Shown here in pieces: positions 1-12,258 of a stretch of 64,000 bases of DNA; the first letter of the stretch is position 1; every line of letters begins with the position of its first letter. A model generated the notes under the pieces. It ran no database searches. It was not told the DNA's origin and was given only the letters and a program-made list of their open reading frames with translations. Made by a program: the position numbers and the translations under genes. This DNA is from Theobroma cacao (lineage: Eukaryota; Streptophyta; Magnoliopsida; Malvales; Malvaceae): contig NC_030856.1 of the NCBI RefSeq assembly GCF_000208745.1, positions 8,997,285 through 9,061,284 on the forward strand. Direction: 5' to 3'.

Positions 1-744
1 ATGTTCATTTTTTGGAAGACATTTTTCCATTTACAAATTCCTTAATAGCAAAATTTATGCAGCCAATTGATTTGGGTTAGACTACTACATTGGATAGTCC
101 ATTCAACCATGTAGTGCCCAATATTATTGAACTTGGGCCTAATGAGTCATCTATAGGCGTTAACCCAATTACGAACACAATTGGGCCTGTGTCTCATAAC
201 AACGGGGCCTACAATAGACAAACCCACGTTGCTGCACATTGCACATGGGTTTACCACAACTGGGTCCACCTTCTTCTCTAATCCACATGTGTTATATGCA
301 TCCTTTACTAATGTTAGGTTTGAGTTAATTAGATTCGACTTGTCTACAAGAGCAGCCTTCTCATTTGACCTAATTGGTTCTAACTTTGTCAATGAGTCCG
401 AAAATATTGTTTCAAAAGAAACTCTTATTTTAGGCAACCAACAACGACAACTTTCATGCTCTTTATCTGGTTATGATTATGTTTTACTCCATCTCTCGCT
501 CCTCCAAGCATCACGCCACTTTTATCTTCTCATTTGGCTAACTTAACAATACATCCTCTTTCACAATTTATTTCTTATTCTAAATTTTCTCCCAGTCACA
601 CTACCTTCTTAATGAGCATCTTGTCCACCAATAAGTTAAAATAATTTTTTCAAGCACTGAAACACTCGCATTGGAAGGAAGCAATAACGAAGGAAATTTC
701 TACTTTGGAGGCAAATCATACTTGGACTTTGCAACTCTTGCCCT
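1..744 (+). pseudogene. Ty1/copia pol remnant (integrase-RT linker and start of RT)
   Basis: Decayed copia polyprotein. Around 660-744 the + strand reads like the start of copia reverse transcriptase (HWKEAITKEISTLEANHTW, then a Leu-Leu-Pro stretch), the usual W..A...E...L..N.TW pattern. The first ~550 bases look like the variable linker between integrase and RT and have no intact frame of the expected length. The reading continues after 2266 once the inserted LTR is removed, so this and 2267-3693 are one element. Frameshifts and stops make it non-functional. The 5' LTR and gag lie outside the window. Confidence 0.75.
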
Positions 745-2261
745 TGATAATTCTATGATATAGAGTTATTTTACCACATTTTAATGATTAAAATTAGCTA
801 AGTCTTTGTGTTTTTAAGTAATTTTAGGTAGTTTTTATGCTTTTCTTTATTAGGTTTAATACATGTTGGAATATTTTAATTTTTGTAATTTTAGTTCATT
901 TTATGTTAAAAGTCCTAATTTGATCTAACATTGATTTAGTCTTTGTTTCGAATGTGTGCAAGTGCATAAAGCTTCATGGAGGTGAATCGAGCAAGGAAGA
1001 TTAAGTGCAGAATTTTCTATAATATGTTGTGGTATTTTGATCATAACTCTCTCTATAGGACTCCAAATGAGGTGGTTCTTAGACCACTAGAAAGCTAAAA
1101 GAGAAGCATACAATTTTCATGTTTACCACTTTGCCTAGTTTTAACAGGATGATAGAGAAAAATCATCAAAAATCTAGTGTCATGGTACTCAAAAGACTTT
1201 TAGGCCAAATTTCAACATAGAACCTTTAAAGGCACCTTTGAGGGCCGTAGCTCTTGAGGAATTTTCCAAAAATAAGCATCTTATGGGATTTTGGAAATTA
1301 GGGCTTTTGAAGGCTATTTAAAAGGCCTTTTTAAAAGGATTTTGAGAGGAGGCAACAAACAATATTTTTGAAGAAAAAGAGCCAAAAACGAAGCAAGAAA
1401 GCAAGAGAATTGGAGGGAGAATCAAGATAAAAAAGCTTCAACTATTCATTTTACCTCTCTATTTTTGTGTTTTTTTTATTTTCTTTGACTTGAATTAATA
1501 GCTAATTTTCTTTGGATGAAGTTTTTGTTAAATATTGTGAACTAAACCATTTTTCTAAGATTGCAATTGAACTCACATGTAATTTGAATTTTTAGTATCT
1601 TTCTTGCTTATTTTCAATGGAATTTGAATTGTTTATTCTAATTTGTTCTTAATGCTTTTAATTGATTGGCCACCAATTAAATTGATCTAGGAACCTAATG
1701 AAACTTGAGAAAAAGAGTTTAGTGTAGACTAAAATTGGGATAGCATACGATCATATTAATTGATTGGTGTATAAGATAGGAATATACCTATATGCCATGT
1801 CTAGCCAGAATTAGAGCCTAAACTTAATGAATCTATTTTAACTTCAATTCTCCTAAGGATATAGTGTTTTGGTTAAAATAGATATTTTTATAAGACGAGT
1901 CGAGAGACCTTTATAAATAATTGAGGACTCTAGGTTAGTAATTCAACTCATTGAAAAAAGTTAAGGAAGAGAGGTAAGATTTAGATGAAGTGTGAGGTAT
2001 ATTGTAATCCTAGGCTTGTTTGATTTGATTTTTACCGAAGTTATTATTACTTTGATTTTTTTCTTTTTAGTTTAAATTTTGGTGAATTAGTTTTAGTTAG
2101 TTAATTTATTATTTGATTTTGATTGTTTGGATAAGATTAAATTGTTCTAATTTTAGTACTTAGTAAAATGTTATATCAATTCTCTGTGGGATCGATACTC
2201 TGCTTGCCATTATATTATCTTTTCGATACGTATACTTGCGTAAGTAGAATTTTAACTAACA
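745..2261. repeat. Solo LTR (1517 bp) inserted in copia RT
   Basis: The segment starts TGATAATTCTATG and ends TTAACTAACA (TG...CA). It is flanked by GCCCT (740-744) and ACCCT (2262-2266), a 4/5-matching 5-bp target duplication. Deleting it rejoins the copia RT frame at the Leu-Pro...Lys-Gln-Val-Ile position. No internal retroelement genes are present, so it is a solo LTR left by LTR-LTR recombination. Its 3' end (CTCTGTGGGATCGATACTC, then a TATACTTGCG box) resembles plant Ty3/gypsy LTR ends. A second copy of the same family lies at about 20130-21436. Family assignment beyond gypsy-type is inference. Confidence 0.75.
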
Positions 2262-2266
2262 ACCCT

Positions 2267-3693
2267 CTAGTAAACAGGTAATCAATTTAAAATGGGTTTA
2301 CAAAGTCAAATATCAATCAAATGGAAGTATTGAGCATTACAAGGCATGACTTGTTGCTTAAGGTTACACTTAAATTGAGGGTGTTGATTTTCATGAGACG
2401 TTTACTCCTATTGCCAAATTAGTCTTCATATGTTTTTTGTTAACACTTACTTCGATAAAGCATTAAGAATTACATCAATTGGTTGTGAAGAACGCCTTTT
2501 TACATGGTGACTTGGATGAAGAAGTCTACATGAAGATCCCACAACGGTTTGCTAAACATGGGGAATAGGGGATATGTCGATTACGGAAATCTATATATGG
2601 ACTCCGTCAAGCATCTCGGAATTGGTATCTTAAGTTTACCACTTTTCTTTTGCCAATGGTTTTCAGAAGTTTGATGTGGATCATTCTTTCTTCTTTTTCT
2701 CTCATATGGAAGGATCTTTTTTGCAGTTCTCATATATGTTGATGATGTCAACATCATGGGAATAGATTCCGATCACATTTCTAAGCTGAAACTTTATTTG
2801 GATGCAAAATTTCTCATCAAGGATCTTGGCAAACTTAAGTATTTTCTTGGAATTAAAGTGGCACATTCTCCAGTAAGTATTGCATTAAGCCAACTTAAGT
2901 ACTTGATATCTTAGCCGATAGTGGACTCATAGGTTGCAAGTTAGCCAACTCTACCATTGAGCAATAACACAAGCTTTCACTCGACTCTGGTGAAATTTGC
3001 TATGATCTTGCTAAATATCGTCAACTAGTATGTTGTTTACTTTATCTCATCATCACTTGTTTGGATATCAACTATGTAGTGAATATTCTTAACTAGTTTA
3101 TCCATGCCTTAGGACAACCATATCTTGATGCTGTTTATAAGGTGTTGCGTTATCTCAAAGGAAACCCAAGACAAGGTATTTTGCTTCCTTCGAATGGTTC
3201 ATTGTCTTTATGAGCATATTGTGATGCAGATTAGGTAAGACATCCAACGACACACAGATCTACCATTAGCTGTATTATTTTTCTTGGGTCTTCTCCCATT
3301 TTATGGCAATCTAAGAAACAAGTGGTCGTTTCTCGTTCTTTCGTTAAGGCTGAATACTAAGCTATGGCCACCACCAATAGTGACATCATTTGGCTAATAT
3401 AGCTCTTATGAGGTCTTGAAGTGGCACACACTGCATTGATTCCATTGTTCTATGAAAATCAAGCTGCTATTCAAATCGTGACTAATCTAATCCTTTATGA
3501 ATGAAAGAAGCACATAGAAATAGATTGCCATTTCATTCAGCAACATATTCACTCAGAGACTATTGTTGCTCGGACTATTTCTTCATAGAACCAATTAGCT
3601 GATATATTCACTAAAGCACTTAGGTACGATCGATTCCAAAAACTGTTGGTCAAGTTGGGCATTATCTACTCTTCATGCTCTAACCAAAAGGGG
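2267..3693 (+). pseudogene. Ty1/copia pol remnant (RT and RNase H)
   Basis: Continuation of the copia element at 1-744. Recognisable blocks in order: KVKYQSNGSIEHYKARL-type start (~2300), VVKNAFLHGDLDEEVYMKIP (~2485), SIYGLRQASRNWY (~2590), the RT catalytic box IYVDDVNIMG (~2735, YVDD intact), KDLGKLKYFLGIKV (~2820), the RNase H region with KKHIEIDCHFI-like sequence (~3510), and the terminal LADIFTKAL box (~3595). Several in-frame stops and frameshifts separate these blocks, so no polyprotein can be made. A purine-rich tract (aaaaggggag, ~3686-3695) precedes the presumed 3' LTR. Confidence 0.85.
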
Positions 3694-3926
3694 AGTATTA
3701 GAAGATCTTTTATTTCCATTCTCATACATATAATTATGGGGATTATTCTTTTATGTTATTTTTTCTTTACTTGCACTCCAACGAAGTCTAGGATTACAAT
3801 ACTTCCTTTTTATACTATTTACTTTACTTGCACTCAAAGCAAACTTTAGACATATATATGTGTTTATCTTGTTAATAAAGAGCACAATTTTTCTTACTCT
3901 ATTCTTTGGAAACATTTTATTTTTTC
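3694..3926 (+). repeat. Probable 3' LTR of the first copia element
   Basis: It begins directly after the polypurine tract and RNase H end, and contains an AATAAAGAGCACA polyadenylation-like stretch (~3874) typical of short copia LTRs. It probably ends near CATTTTATTTTTTCA. The first base pair is no longer TG, and the 5' partner LTR is outside the window, so both limits are approximate. The small reading frame at 3646-3849 lies across this junction and is not considered a gene. Confidence 0.5.
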
Positions 3927-3939
3927 ATAAATTGAGTTT

Positions 3940-4260
3940 AAACTATTGTAAAGAAATCATTAATGTAAGATAAAGGCTAAGATTACAAAAGCTCTAATGC
4001 AGCCAATCAGTCCTCTATCGTTAATTTGTCATTTTGTGCAAATTCAATTTACTTGTAGAAATTTTTGTGGTTCATAACTTTCTACAATATGTTTTATGCT
4101 AGCAATAATTTGGAATGTTGTGCCATCTTTGAAATGATATAATCTAGTAATTGAAAAGAATGGCATGAGAGCCACAGTGCCTAAGTAGTCTTTGTCTTTT
4201 ACATATGACAATATGGGAATTAGGCATCTTTGGCCATTAATATCTCTACATTTTGGAAAG
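3940..4260 (-). pseudogene. Antisense copia integrase scrap
   Basis: This stretch is clearly similar to 14765-14950 in the same orientation (shared words around TGTAAGA..AAGGCT..GATTACAAAAGCT and TAATTTGGAATGTT). The 14.4-14.9 kb relative encodes copia integrase on the - strand. It is heavily mutated, with no usable frame, and no LTR is attached. Confidence 0.5.
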
Positions 4261-5430
4261 GTCTAAAAATTGTTTCACATGATTAAAGGTTAATACCTTT
4301 GTTTTCTTTATCTAAGAATGAAAGGATTTTACTAATAAATATTTAAAAGTACTTATTAAGATTTTCTTTATACAAATATTTTCTAAAAATTAAACTAATT
4401 AATCATTAATAGTTAATGTTAATCCTGATGCATTATATGAAGATATCTTTTTATATAGGGCCCTCTTGATGACAAAGTAAAGTAAAAAATGTAGAATCAA
4501 GAAGTAATTAGTTTTTAACCTTTAATAAAAGGTTATAAGCTTTCATGCTCAATAAAATTTTGTTATTTGTATAAAGAAGTATGAGATTTAGTGAAAGAAA
4601 AAGGTCATTTACTTGTTCCCTGTATCTAGAATTATGAGATCCAATGAAAGAAAAGAGTCTCCTTTCATTGGTTGTCCATAAATTTATAACATATGTGCAG
4701 TTTTGGCAATTTGTATTTTTGTATCTTAATCATGTCATATAAACATTAGGATATTAATAGTTACATGGGTAAACACAAACATGAAACAACTAATTAATCA
4801 TGTTAAAATTTTAAACACATATATGGATATATGTAATAAATGTATAACACAACACAACATGGCTAACACATTCATTAAATGTGTGAGATTAAACTTTATA
4901 CGACACAATTAACACAATTGAATTTCATACCTCTTTACACGATTGATACAATTAACATGATTAATATGATTAAAATTAAAATATGTATAATTAAAATATA
5001 ATTCTATTATTCAAATTAAAAAAAATATAAACATCATAATATTTATCTAATATAATAAAATTCAATATCAGTAAATCTTAATCATCACAAAAATATTAGT
5101 CATTATATGGATCAATAAACGGGTCTTAATTGTGTACTAAATGTCCATGTGAACATGACCAAATAAATATGTAATAAACGAGTCACAAGTTATACATGTA
5201 CAAGACAACAGAATCAATTGATCGTGTCCTAGACTGGTCTTAAATGGGTTTGACATGGCTAATATACATGAAACACGATTGGATTACATCCAAATCTACT
5301 TAAATTCGTATCATGTTTGTTTCGTATACAAAATTTTAAGATCTACATATGCGCTCTCAAGCACACATAACATTCAGTCATAGATACACATAAAAATGCA
5401 AAGAACTTGATGGAATAAGTATTGTCTTTA
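4261..5430. other. Intergenic, AT-rich, no gene seen
   Basis: No coding frame of note. Between about 4725 and 5335 the sequence is rich in repeated (T/A)ACACGA, AACACAATT and CACGATT words, resembling the ends of plant hAT-like non-autonomous repeats. No clean terminal inverted repeat or target duplication could be fixed. From about 5432 the sequence becomes similar to the 3' flank of F-box copies B and C. Confidence 0.4.
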
Positions 5431-5651
5431 TGAGAGCATACATCGTCTATGTAGTTTTCATAGCAACATATTTGATGTAATAAGACATATAGCAATGAAA
5501 CTAATATCAATCATGTTCTCATGTGTCTAGATAGATCATGATGGCACAATCCAGTACTAGTTCTAACATTACACTTAAACGTTTAGAAGTTGTAACAAGA
5601 AAAATAAATTGGTAGTCTTAATGAGTCTCAATATTCTACATATATATAAAA

Positions 5652-7415
5652 CTATTTTAGGGTTGAGATCCATGTTTCAAAATTTGCACCGTTCCTGGAT
5701 GATACAAATTTAGGGCTTGGTTTCAAGACTATAGAAACATTGATGGAGGACCTTGGCAATAATAATAACTCAAGTGTTGCCTCAGCTCCTTTTTTTAAAC
5801 AACTATCAATGAAACATATATTCATTCTCTTCATCATAGTAGCTTTTGTTATGAGATGCCTAACAAATTCTAATTGTCTTTCCTTTCCATTGAATCCATT
5901 TATGGATACTACGTTTAGGTTATGCGTGATACAATCGCATAGCTCCCTTTTATCCCATAACATGGACTCCGAATATCACAGTGAGCAATTTTGAGTACCA
6001 TGATCTAAGGGTGCTCTTTTCAATTCAAAATCCATTTCTTAAAAAAAATAAACAAATTAGAATGCATTTCATCTAATTAAACCTAGAGGTAATATATACT
6101 TCAATCGAAAATTTTTGGTATAAATCAGCTTCTCAAGATTAAGATAAATATAATTGGCAATGGCATACCGATATATTGATTTCAAGTTGCTTTAGATGGG
6201 CGCATGCTCATAAAACAATAGCAAGCATCAGCGATTCTCTTATATTGTTCAAGTTTAAGTCAATTGAAAGTGTCCATAAATTTTCGAACAAGCTTGAGTC
6301 ATCCTTTAAATGATACCTTTGATCATTTTGAGATCTCTAAGGCCAACAAAAACAATTCATTCAGATGATTAAAAATGATATTATATGAAATATAGTATAA
6401 TTCAGTAAAAACAAAACAGCTAGTGAAAATGGTTACTAAGAGACCACTGCAATGCTCTAGAATTTCTACAACCTTCACAGGCTCATGATCTTTAAGAAAA
6501 CAATGTGGACCTTCGACTTCGCCATTGCAGTAGGCACGAAAAACCTTAAGCTTTGGGGCATTGATGATCAAATTCTTGGGTGGACATTTTAGAGTATCAA
6601 GCACCAAGACACCTAGGGACATGGTTGATAAGTATATTTCACGCACGTCCAAGAACTCCAGCTCCACAGTTTTAACATTTTCAATAGCAATCCAAACTTG
6701 ATTGAACCTAGTACAAAAGGAAAAGCTCAAATGCTTTAGAAAAGCACAACTAGATATGATTCCATCAAGGGTTTCAATTATAAGAGACAACCATTTAAGT
6801 TTCAAGGTTCGAAGATTATGGCAATGATCAAAGGGCCGTCATTTTCAACCTTGTAATGTGTCAACTCAAGTACATGCAAAGTTGTACAGGAGAAAATCCC
6901 TGATGGCAAACTCAATTTTAAATAAGCAAATCTGCCCATAAAATTTTGTGGAAAAGGGAATTCTTCACAAGTGAAAGCTAGCTATTGTATCCTTTTCTCT
7001 GATAAAAGAAACTCAATCCATTTTTTAAGCTTACCATATTTGCAACTATCAGGAAAATGAATGATCTTGCAACTAGTCAAGTTACATCTATGTGAAAACA
7101 ATACCTTGTCAATCATCATAACAGCATGGAAAAGCTCTTTCTTAACATCACGGTTCAAGCAATTATCGATTCCAAGTCCATACGAGTTCATTTTCTTTTG
7201 ATAAAGAATATGTTTACTTGGTTTCATCATTCGTTTTGCTTCAAAATCTAGATGAGAAACATACATCCATAAGCTTTTCCATCGCCTTGATAAGATCTTG
7301 TTCTTACAGCTTCATCAGTTGGTAGTTGTGATACAATCTCAGACAAGAGTGTGTTAGACAACTTATTAATCAAATTCAAGCCATGAAGGTCTTCTTTAAC
7401 CAAATTTGATGGCAT
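5652..7415 (-). pseudogene. F-box/LRR-FBD gene copy A (pseudogene)
   Basis: Homologous to copies B (40314-42087) and C (58939-60710), with the same three-exon layout: exon 1 about 7415-6437, exon 2 about 6320-6170, exon 3 ending at 5652. The start MPSNLVKEDLHG and a partial F-box (LLSEIVSQLPTDEAVRT) are readable. A 1-bp deletion after Arg-Thr then shifts the frame before the SRRWKSLW segment. A second 1-bp deletion lies near 6825, and an in-frame stop follows SEKRIQ (~6985). The exon-1 donor is GTAACC rather than the GTAAGC of B and C. The last exon (WDKRELCDCITHNLNVV onward) is open. An intact parent would be an SCF-type substrate adaptor; this copy cannot be. It lacks the CACTA element that sits 3' of B and C, so it separated from them before that insertion or lies outside that unit. 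Confidence 0.85.
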
Positions 7416-7569
7416 TTTTTCTCTCTTTTTTGCTTTCTTTGTAAAGATGGGATATGAAAGGAAAATGATAGATATATATAGGTGTAACAAGTTTGGTAAA
7501 GAGAAGAAATAACAATAAAACATTTTGATATGTAAAGGACATCTCTCGTCATTTACAACAAAGGATATG

Positions 7570-7574
7570 AAAAG
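7570..7574. repeat. Target duplication AAAAG at a copia insertion
   Basis: AAAAG directly precedes TGTTGG of the LTR. Alignment with the upstream regions of F-box copies B (catgaaaagaaaaca, ~42239-42251) and C shows that the insertion broke this promoter-region sequence. The matching right-hand copy was not found, because the far end of the element is rearranged. Confidence 0.55.
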
Positions 7575-8758
7575 TGTTGGCTCCATTAGTTTTTGATGAT
7601 GATAAAACATTCCCACTCATTTGTATCTAATATCTCTACTTGAGTATGTACGACAAAAAATTGTATGCTAAGAATAAATCAATCATTCAAAGGAACATAT
7701 CAAAATTCATATGAATAAAAAGGCCACAATTGATCAACAAAATAGAAGCCTTTTAGTTAGATAATGAAGGGTGTTGGTTAGCTAAAATTCCAATTAGAAG
7801 TAGGCGGGCTCAAGAGGATTGAGAGACAAAGAAGACTTAGTCGACCAAGAAGTAAGTTAGTCGACTAAGAGCTTGCTACCAGAAATCTAGACTTTAAGCC
7901 AGAAATAACTTAATCGACTAAAACGAAAGTTAGTTGACTAAGAGCTCACTACCAAAAACTGGGATCAGAGGACAGAAACAACTTAGTTGACTAAGTGCGC
8001 AATTAGTTGACTAAGACAATTCTGTTAGAAAATTTGAATTGAGTATTAGAAGACAAATTAACGGCTAGAACTGCCACCAAACTGTTTCTAATGGTCAAAA
8101 ATTGCCTAACACCTATCAGAGCTGATTCTTCAAGTATTTAAGAGGCTCCTAACAGTGAGAAAATGCAATTAAGGCTTCCAAAAACTAAAATAGCTCAAGA
8201 AAACTAGCAAAAACTCTTTGCATTCTTTTGCACTTCATGTCTATCCTTGTAAAAGATTCAATCATTTCATTTTGGATCACTTAGATCAAGTCAGTGATCA
8301 TATGTACACCTATATTTCTCTTCTCCTTGTATACTTAGAGTGTGTGAGACATTCTAAGGGAATTTATTCAAACTTGGATTACTTGATTGAGTGTAAAGGT
8401 TCTAACTTAGCCTAGAAAAGTTAGTTGTTGGGTTTTGGTTGATCTAGATAAAAACCATTGTGAAAGGTATTAGCTAAGCCAGGTAAAAGCCATTGTAAAA
8501 GCTTGGTGAAGCTTGTGAATTTCACTGTTCATAGTAGATTTGTTTGCAAATCCTTGGTTGAATAATCAAGGTAGTGGACGTAGGTCTTGGACCAAACCAC
8601 TATAAATTTTGGTGTGATTATCTGCTATTCTTTTTAGTTTTTTTTTTCACCTTTAAATCTTTCTTTTATCTTGCATTTGTCCCCAACTAGAAGTTAATTT
8701 TAGTAAGAGCCAAAAAGTGCTATTCACTCCCTTCTAGCACATTTATTTAGGACCAACA
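7575..8758 (+). repeat. 5' LTR of the second copia element (1184 bp)
   Basis: It begins TGTTGGCTCCATTAGTTTTT and ends TTTAGGACCAACA (TGTTGG...CCAACA inverted ends). The primer-binding site follows two bases later. Its 3' part (gtgctattcactcccttctagcac) matches the inverted LTR at 12951-14352, so these are related families. It contains a short array of TTAGTCGACTAA palindromes (7846-8012). It lies in the upstream region of F-box copy A. Confidence 0.8.
7846..8012. repeat. Array of TTAGTCGACTAA palindromes in copia LTR
   Basis: Six sites built on TTAGTCGACTAA occur in ~165 bp, at least one a perfect palindrome (gttagtcgactaag at ~7863). The others mainly differ by TCGA to TTGA (gttagttgactaag, cttagttgactaag). 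Spacing alternates between ~20 and ~60 bp. It is noncoding and inside the LTR. Confidence 0.8.
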
Positions 8759-8760
8759 AG

Positions 8761-8772
8761 TGGTATCGGAGC
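8761..8772 (+). other. Primer-binding site (initiator Met-tRNA)
   Basis: TGGTATCGGAGC, two bases after the LTR end, differs at one base from the usual plant copia primer site TGGTATCAGAGC, which pairs with the 3' end of initiator methionine tRNA. It fixes the element's + orientation. Confidence 0.85.
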
Positions 8773-8816
8773 TTAATCCCTATTCTTAAGGTCTAACACC
8801 CTTTAGGAAGATCCAA

Positions 8817-10358
8817 ATGGCTATTCAAAAATCATTAGTTGCTAAGGGGTAGTTCACAAACATACCACCTCTGTTTGATGGCTCAAATTATCTATATTGG
8901 AGTATTAGGATGTCAATATACATTAGAGCAATAAATAATGAAATGTGGGATGTCATAACTGATGGTCCCTTTATTCCTTCAACCTTAAATGTTGTAACCA
9001 ACGAGATGATTCCTAAGCTAATGTCTGAATGGACTAAAGCTAAAACCAAAAGAGTCCAAACAAACTTTAAGGCAATCAATACACTGCATTGTGCTTTAAC
9101 TCTCATTGAATTCAATAAAGTGTCAAGTTGTACCACAGCTAAACAAGTGTGGGATAAACTTAAGATTATTCATGAAGGGACTTCACAATTCAGGGAGTCC
9201 AAGATAGCTTTATTAACCCACAATTATGAGATGTTAAAGATGGAACCTAGTGAAGATATCACTAGTATGGTAGATAGATTCACAAACATCACAAATAAAC
9301 TTAGTCAACTAGGCAATCCAATTCCCTAGTATGAAATTGTCAAAAGACTTCTTAGAAGCTTGCTTAAAAATTGGATGCTAAAAGTGATTGCCATTCGTGA
9401 AGCCAAGAACCTAAATGTCATAACCCTTGATGAAATTTGTGGGTCTTTCCTCACTCATGAGCTAGAACTCAAGGAAGAGGAAGAAGAACACAGAAGAGAA
9501 GATAAAGAAAAGAAGAAAAGCATTGCCTTAAAAGCAAGTATCCTTGAAGAAGAATTGAATAATCTATCTTGTGATGATGATGACAAATTGGCTATGGTTG
9601 CAAAAAGGTTCAAAAAGCTTATGGGCCAAAGAAATCGAAGATTGGCTAGAAGAGGGTATAGAAGAGATCAAGGCTCTTCATGGAAAACCAAAAATAAAAA
9701 TGAGTCCATCAAGAAAGAAGAACTTATATGCTTTGAATGCAAGAAGTCAAGACACTTTAAGTCAGAATACCCCTTATTGAAGGAAGAAACGCTAAAGAAA
9801 AGAAAAAAATAGAAGAAGGCAATGGTTGTTGCTACTTGGTTTGATAGTGATACTTCTAGTTTTGATGATGAAGAAGAAAAAGCTGAAAAAAGAGCTAATC
9901 TATGTCTGATGGCAAGAGATGATGAATCTGAGGTATTTTTATCCCCTTGTGATATTTCAATTGATGAACTAGAAGAGGACTATGGATGTCTTTATGTTGA
10001 ATTTGAGAAGCTTGCATCAAAATATAAAACTTTGAAAAGAAAAACTGCATCTTTTAAGACTGATTTGCACAAGATAAAACATGACTTTACTTCTATTTTT
10101 GAGTAAAGAAATTTTCTGCAAATTGAATTAAAGTATTCAAAAATAGATTTTGAAACTCTAAAATTGGAATTAGAAAACAGAAGAAAAGCCTTGCAAAAGG
10201 CAGTTGAAGAAAATGCTAATCTTAAAAATTTGAAGAAGGAAACATCAAGAAGGAACACATACCTTAAGAAAAACTCTGATAATACTTCATCTAGATGTTA
10301 TAATTGTGGAAAACATGGACATTCATCTTATGACTGTTATAAAAATAGAAGCATGTAG
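8817..10358 (+). pseudogene. Copia gag (UBN2-type capsid, zinc knuckles)
   Basis: Gag of the element whose LTR is 7575-8758. The ATG at 8817 gives MAIQKSLVAKG followed at once by a TAG stop. The sequence then reads on as a UBN2-type gag (PPLFDGSNYLYWSIRM, CALTLIEFNKVSSCTTAKQV, then the ESKIALLTHNYEMLKMEPSE block) with a stop at ~9328 and further breaks at ~9812 and ~10106. A lysine/glutamate-rich region (9470-9560) precedes a first zinc knuckle, CFECKKSRHFKSEY, in which the last cysteine has become tyrosine. A second knuckle, CYNCGKHGHSSYDC (~10297-10338), is complete. Multiple stops make it non-functional. Confidence 0.85.
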
Positions 10359-10489
10359 AACACAAGAAAAATTTGGGTTTTAAAGGATCCTATATCGCAA
10401 CTAACCTTCAAGGACCCATTAAGGTATGGGTACCTATTAAGAAAAATTGAAAATCTATTTTACAGGTTGAGCTAAATCTAAAAGACACA

Positions 10490-11505
10490 TGTTCAAAAGC
10501 TCAACTAAAAGAGAAGGAACCATGGTTTATGGATAATGGCTGCTCAAGGCACATGACTAGAAATGAAATGCTCTTTGCTTAATTGGACAAGAAAAAGGGG
10601 GGTACCGTTTCTTTTGGTGATGACTTAAAAGGTAAAATTTATGGTATAGGAACCATTGGTAAGAACTCTCAAGCTTGAATTAGTCATGTGTTGTTAGTTA
10701 AAGGTTTGAAACACAATTTATTAAGTATCAATCAATTGTGTGATAAAGGTTTTAAGGTATGCTTTGACTCAAATAAATGTGAAGTAATAGATATAAGTAC
10801 TAACAAAGTTTCACTTAAAAGAAAAAGAATTGAGAATATGTATGTTATTTTTCTTGAAGATCTTGAGGTAAATTGTGAAACATGTCTTATAGAAAATGTT
10901 GAAAATGATGGTCGGTTATGGCATAGAAGACTTGGACATGTGAGCATGTATATCATTTCAAAATTGATAAGAAAAAATTTGGTTATAGGATTGCCTGAGC
11001 TTAAATTTGAATATGATCAAATTTGTGATTCATGCCAACTAGGAAAACAAGTTAAAACATCTTTCAAAAGTAAGAAGAATGTGTCAACCTCTAGACCACT
11101 CGAATTACTGCACATTTATCTATTTGGGCCAATTAGCACAACTAGTCTAGGAGGAAAATCATATGGCTTTGTGATAGTTGATGACTACTCTAGATATACT
11201 TGGGTTTATTTCCTTGCTCATAAGCATGATGCACTACCAGCATTTATAAATCATTGTAGGAAGGTTGAAAATGAAAAAGGACTTGTCATAGTTAGTATTA
11301 GGAGTGATCATGGTGGTGAGTTTGAAGGAGATGAGTTTGAAAATTTTTGTTAATGAAAAAGGGTTGAATCATAATTTTTTTGTACTTAGAATACCCGAGC
11401 AAAATGGAGTTGTAGAGAGGAAAAATTGAATCTTAAAGGAAATGGCTCAAACCATGCTGTGTGAAAATAATCTTCCAAGGTACTTTTGGGTAGAAGTTGT
11501 AAATA
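10490..11505 (+). pseudogene. Copia protease and integrase remnant
   Basis: Continuation of the same element. The aspartic protease region has WFMDNGCSRHMTRNEM (~10508), where the usual catalytic D-S-G/A triad is changed to DNG. The GAG-pre-integrase block follows (LWHRRLGHVSM, then CDSCQLGKQVKTSF). Integrase reads LLHIYLFGPIS where the family has LH.DLFGP, so the first catalytic aspartate is Tyr. The second acidic site IRSDHGGEFEGDEF is present. After a frameshift at ~11350 it continues (EQNGVVERKN-like) and stops abruptly near 11505. RT and RNase H are missing, so the element is truncated. Confidence 0.85.
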
Positions 11506-11509
11506 ATCT

Positions 11510-12258
11510 TCAAGCTCAAACATCTTAAGCAACAATTCTTTTAAAGTTTCAGCAACATAGTCAGATATCGATTTTTTCCCATCATCATGCTTATTACAAC
11601 ATCATTTTCAAAATCATCATCAATATGATCAACACAAGTATTTCATCAAGCTAATCATCAAAGGAGCCATTTTCAAAATAAAATGCTTGTTCCAATGCAT
11701 AAAAATATTAATATAGATATTCAAGTATATATACATACCATAATAGTTTTGAAAACACATTTTAAAACATCAATTTCAAAATTATAATTAACTCATAAAC
11801 ACATTTTCAAACTCAATATTTAAGAAGTATTCAAATGAACATTTAGCAATCCATATTTATGCATAGTTGATATCAAAATAGTTTTAAATGCAAACCACTC
11901 AGAATATGTTAACTTTACTCTTGGTCAACTCCAATTCACCACTATTAGCTTTCCAAATTGATGTGTGGAGTTATGATGGAACCTAATAAATGCAATTTGT
12001 ATCATAACCAATTCAATTCAACTAAACATAATACCAATTGAAATTTTCATAGAGCAATTATACCTAATTTCTCAACCTAGTCCTCAATTTTCAACCCAAT
12101 TGGCCAACCTAGCACAAAATTTCTCAATTTCATAAAGTAATTATCAATTCAAAGAATTATCAGCACCTAATTCCATCTTACAACTCAAATTCACAACTTT
12201 AATTAACTCAATTTCAAGTCAATTTACCTTAACTCAATCCAATTCTTCAACCTAGCTT
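11510..12258. other. Noncoding repeat-derived segment
   Basis: No coding frame is seen. It is rich in CAATTT, TCAATT and AACTCAA words, and on the - strand has the G/A/T-rich, ATTGA-rich look of a gypsy-type LTR interior. No ends were identified. It separates the truncated + copia (ending ~11505) from the - strand copia gag that begins at ~12259, and so marks a rearranged junction. Confidence 0.35.
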
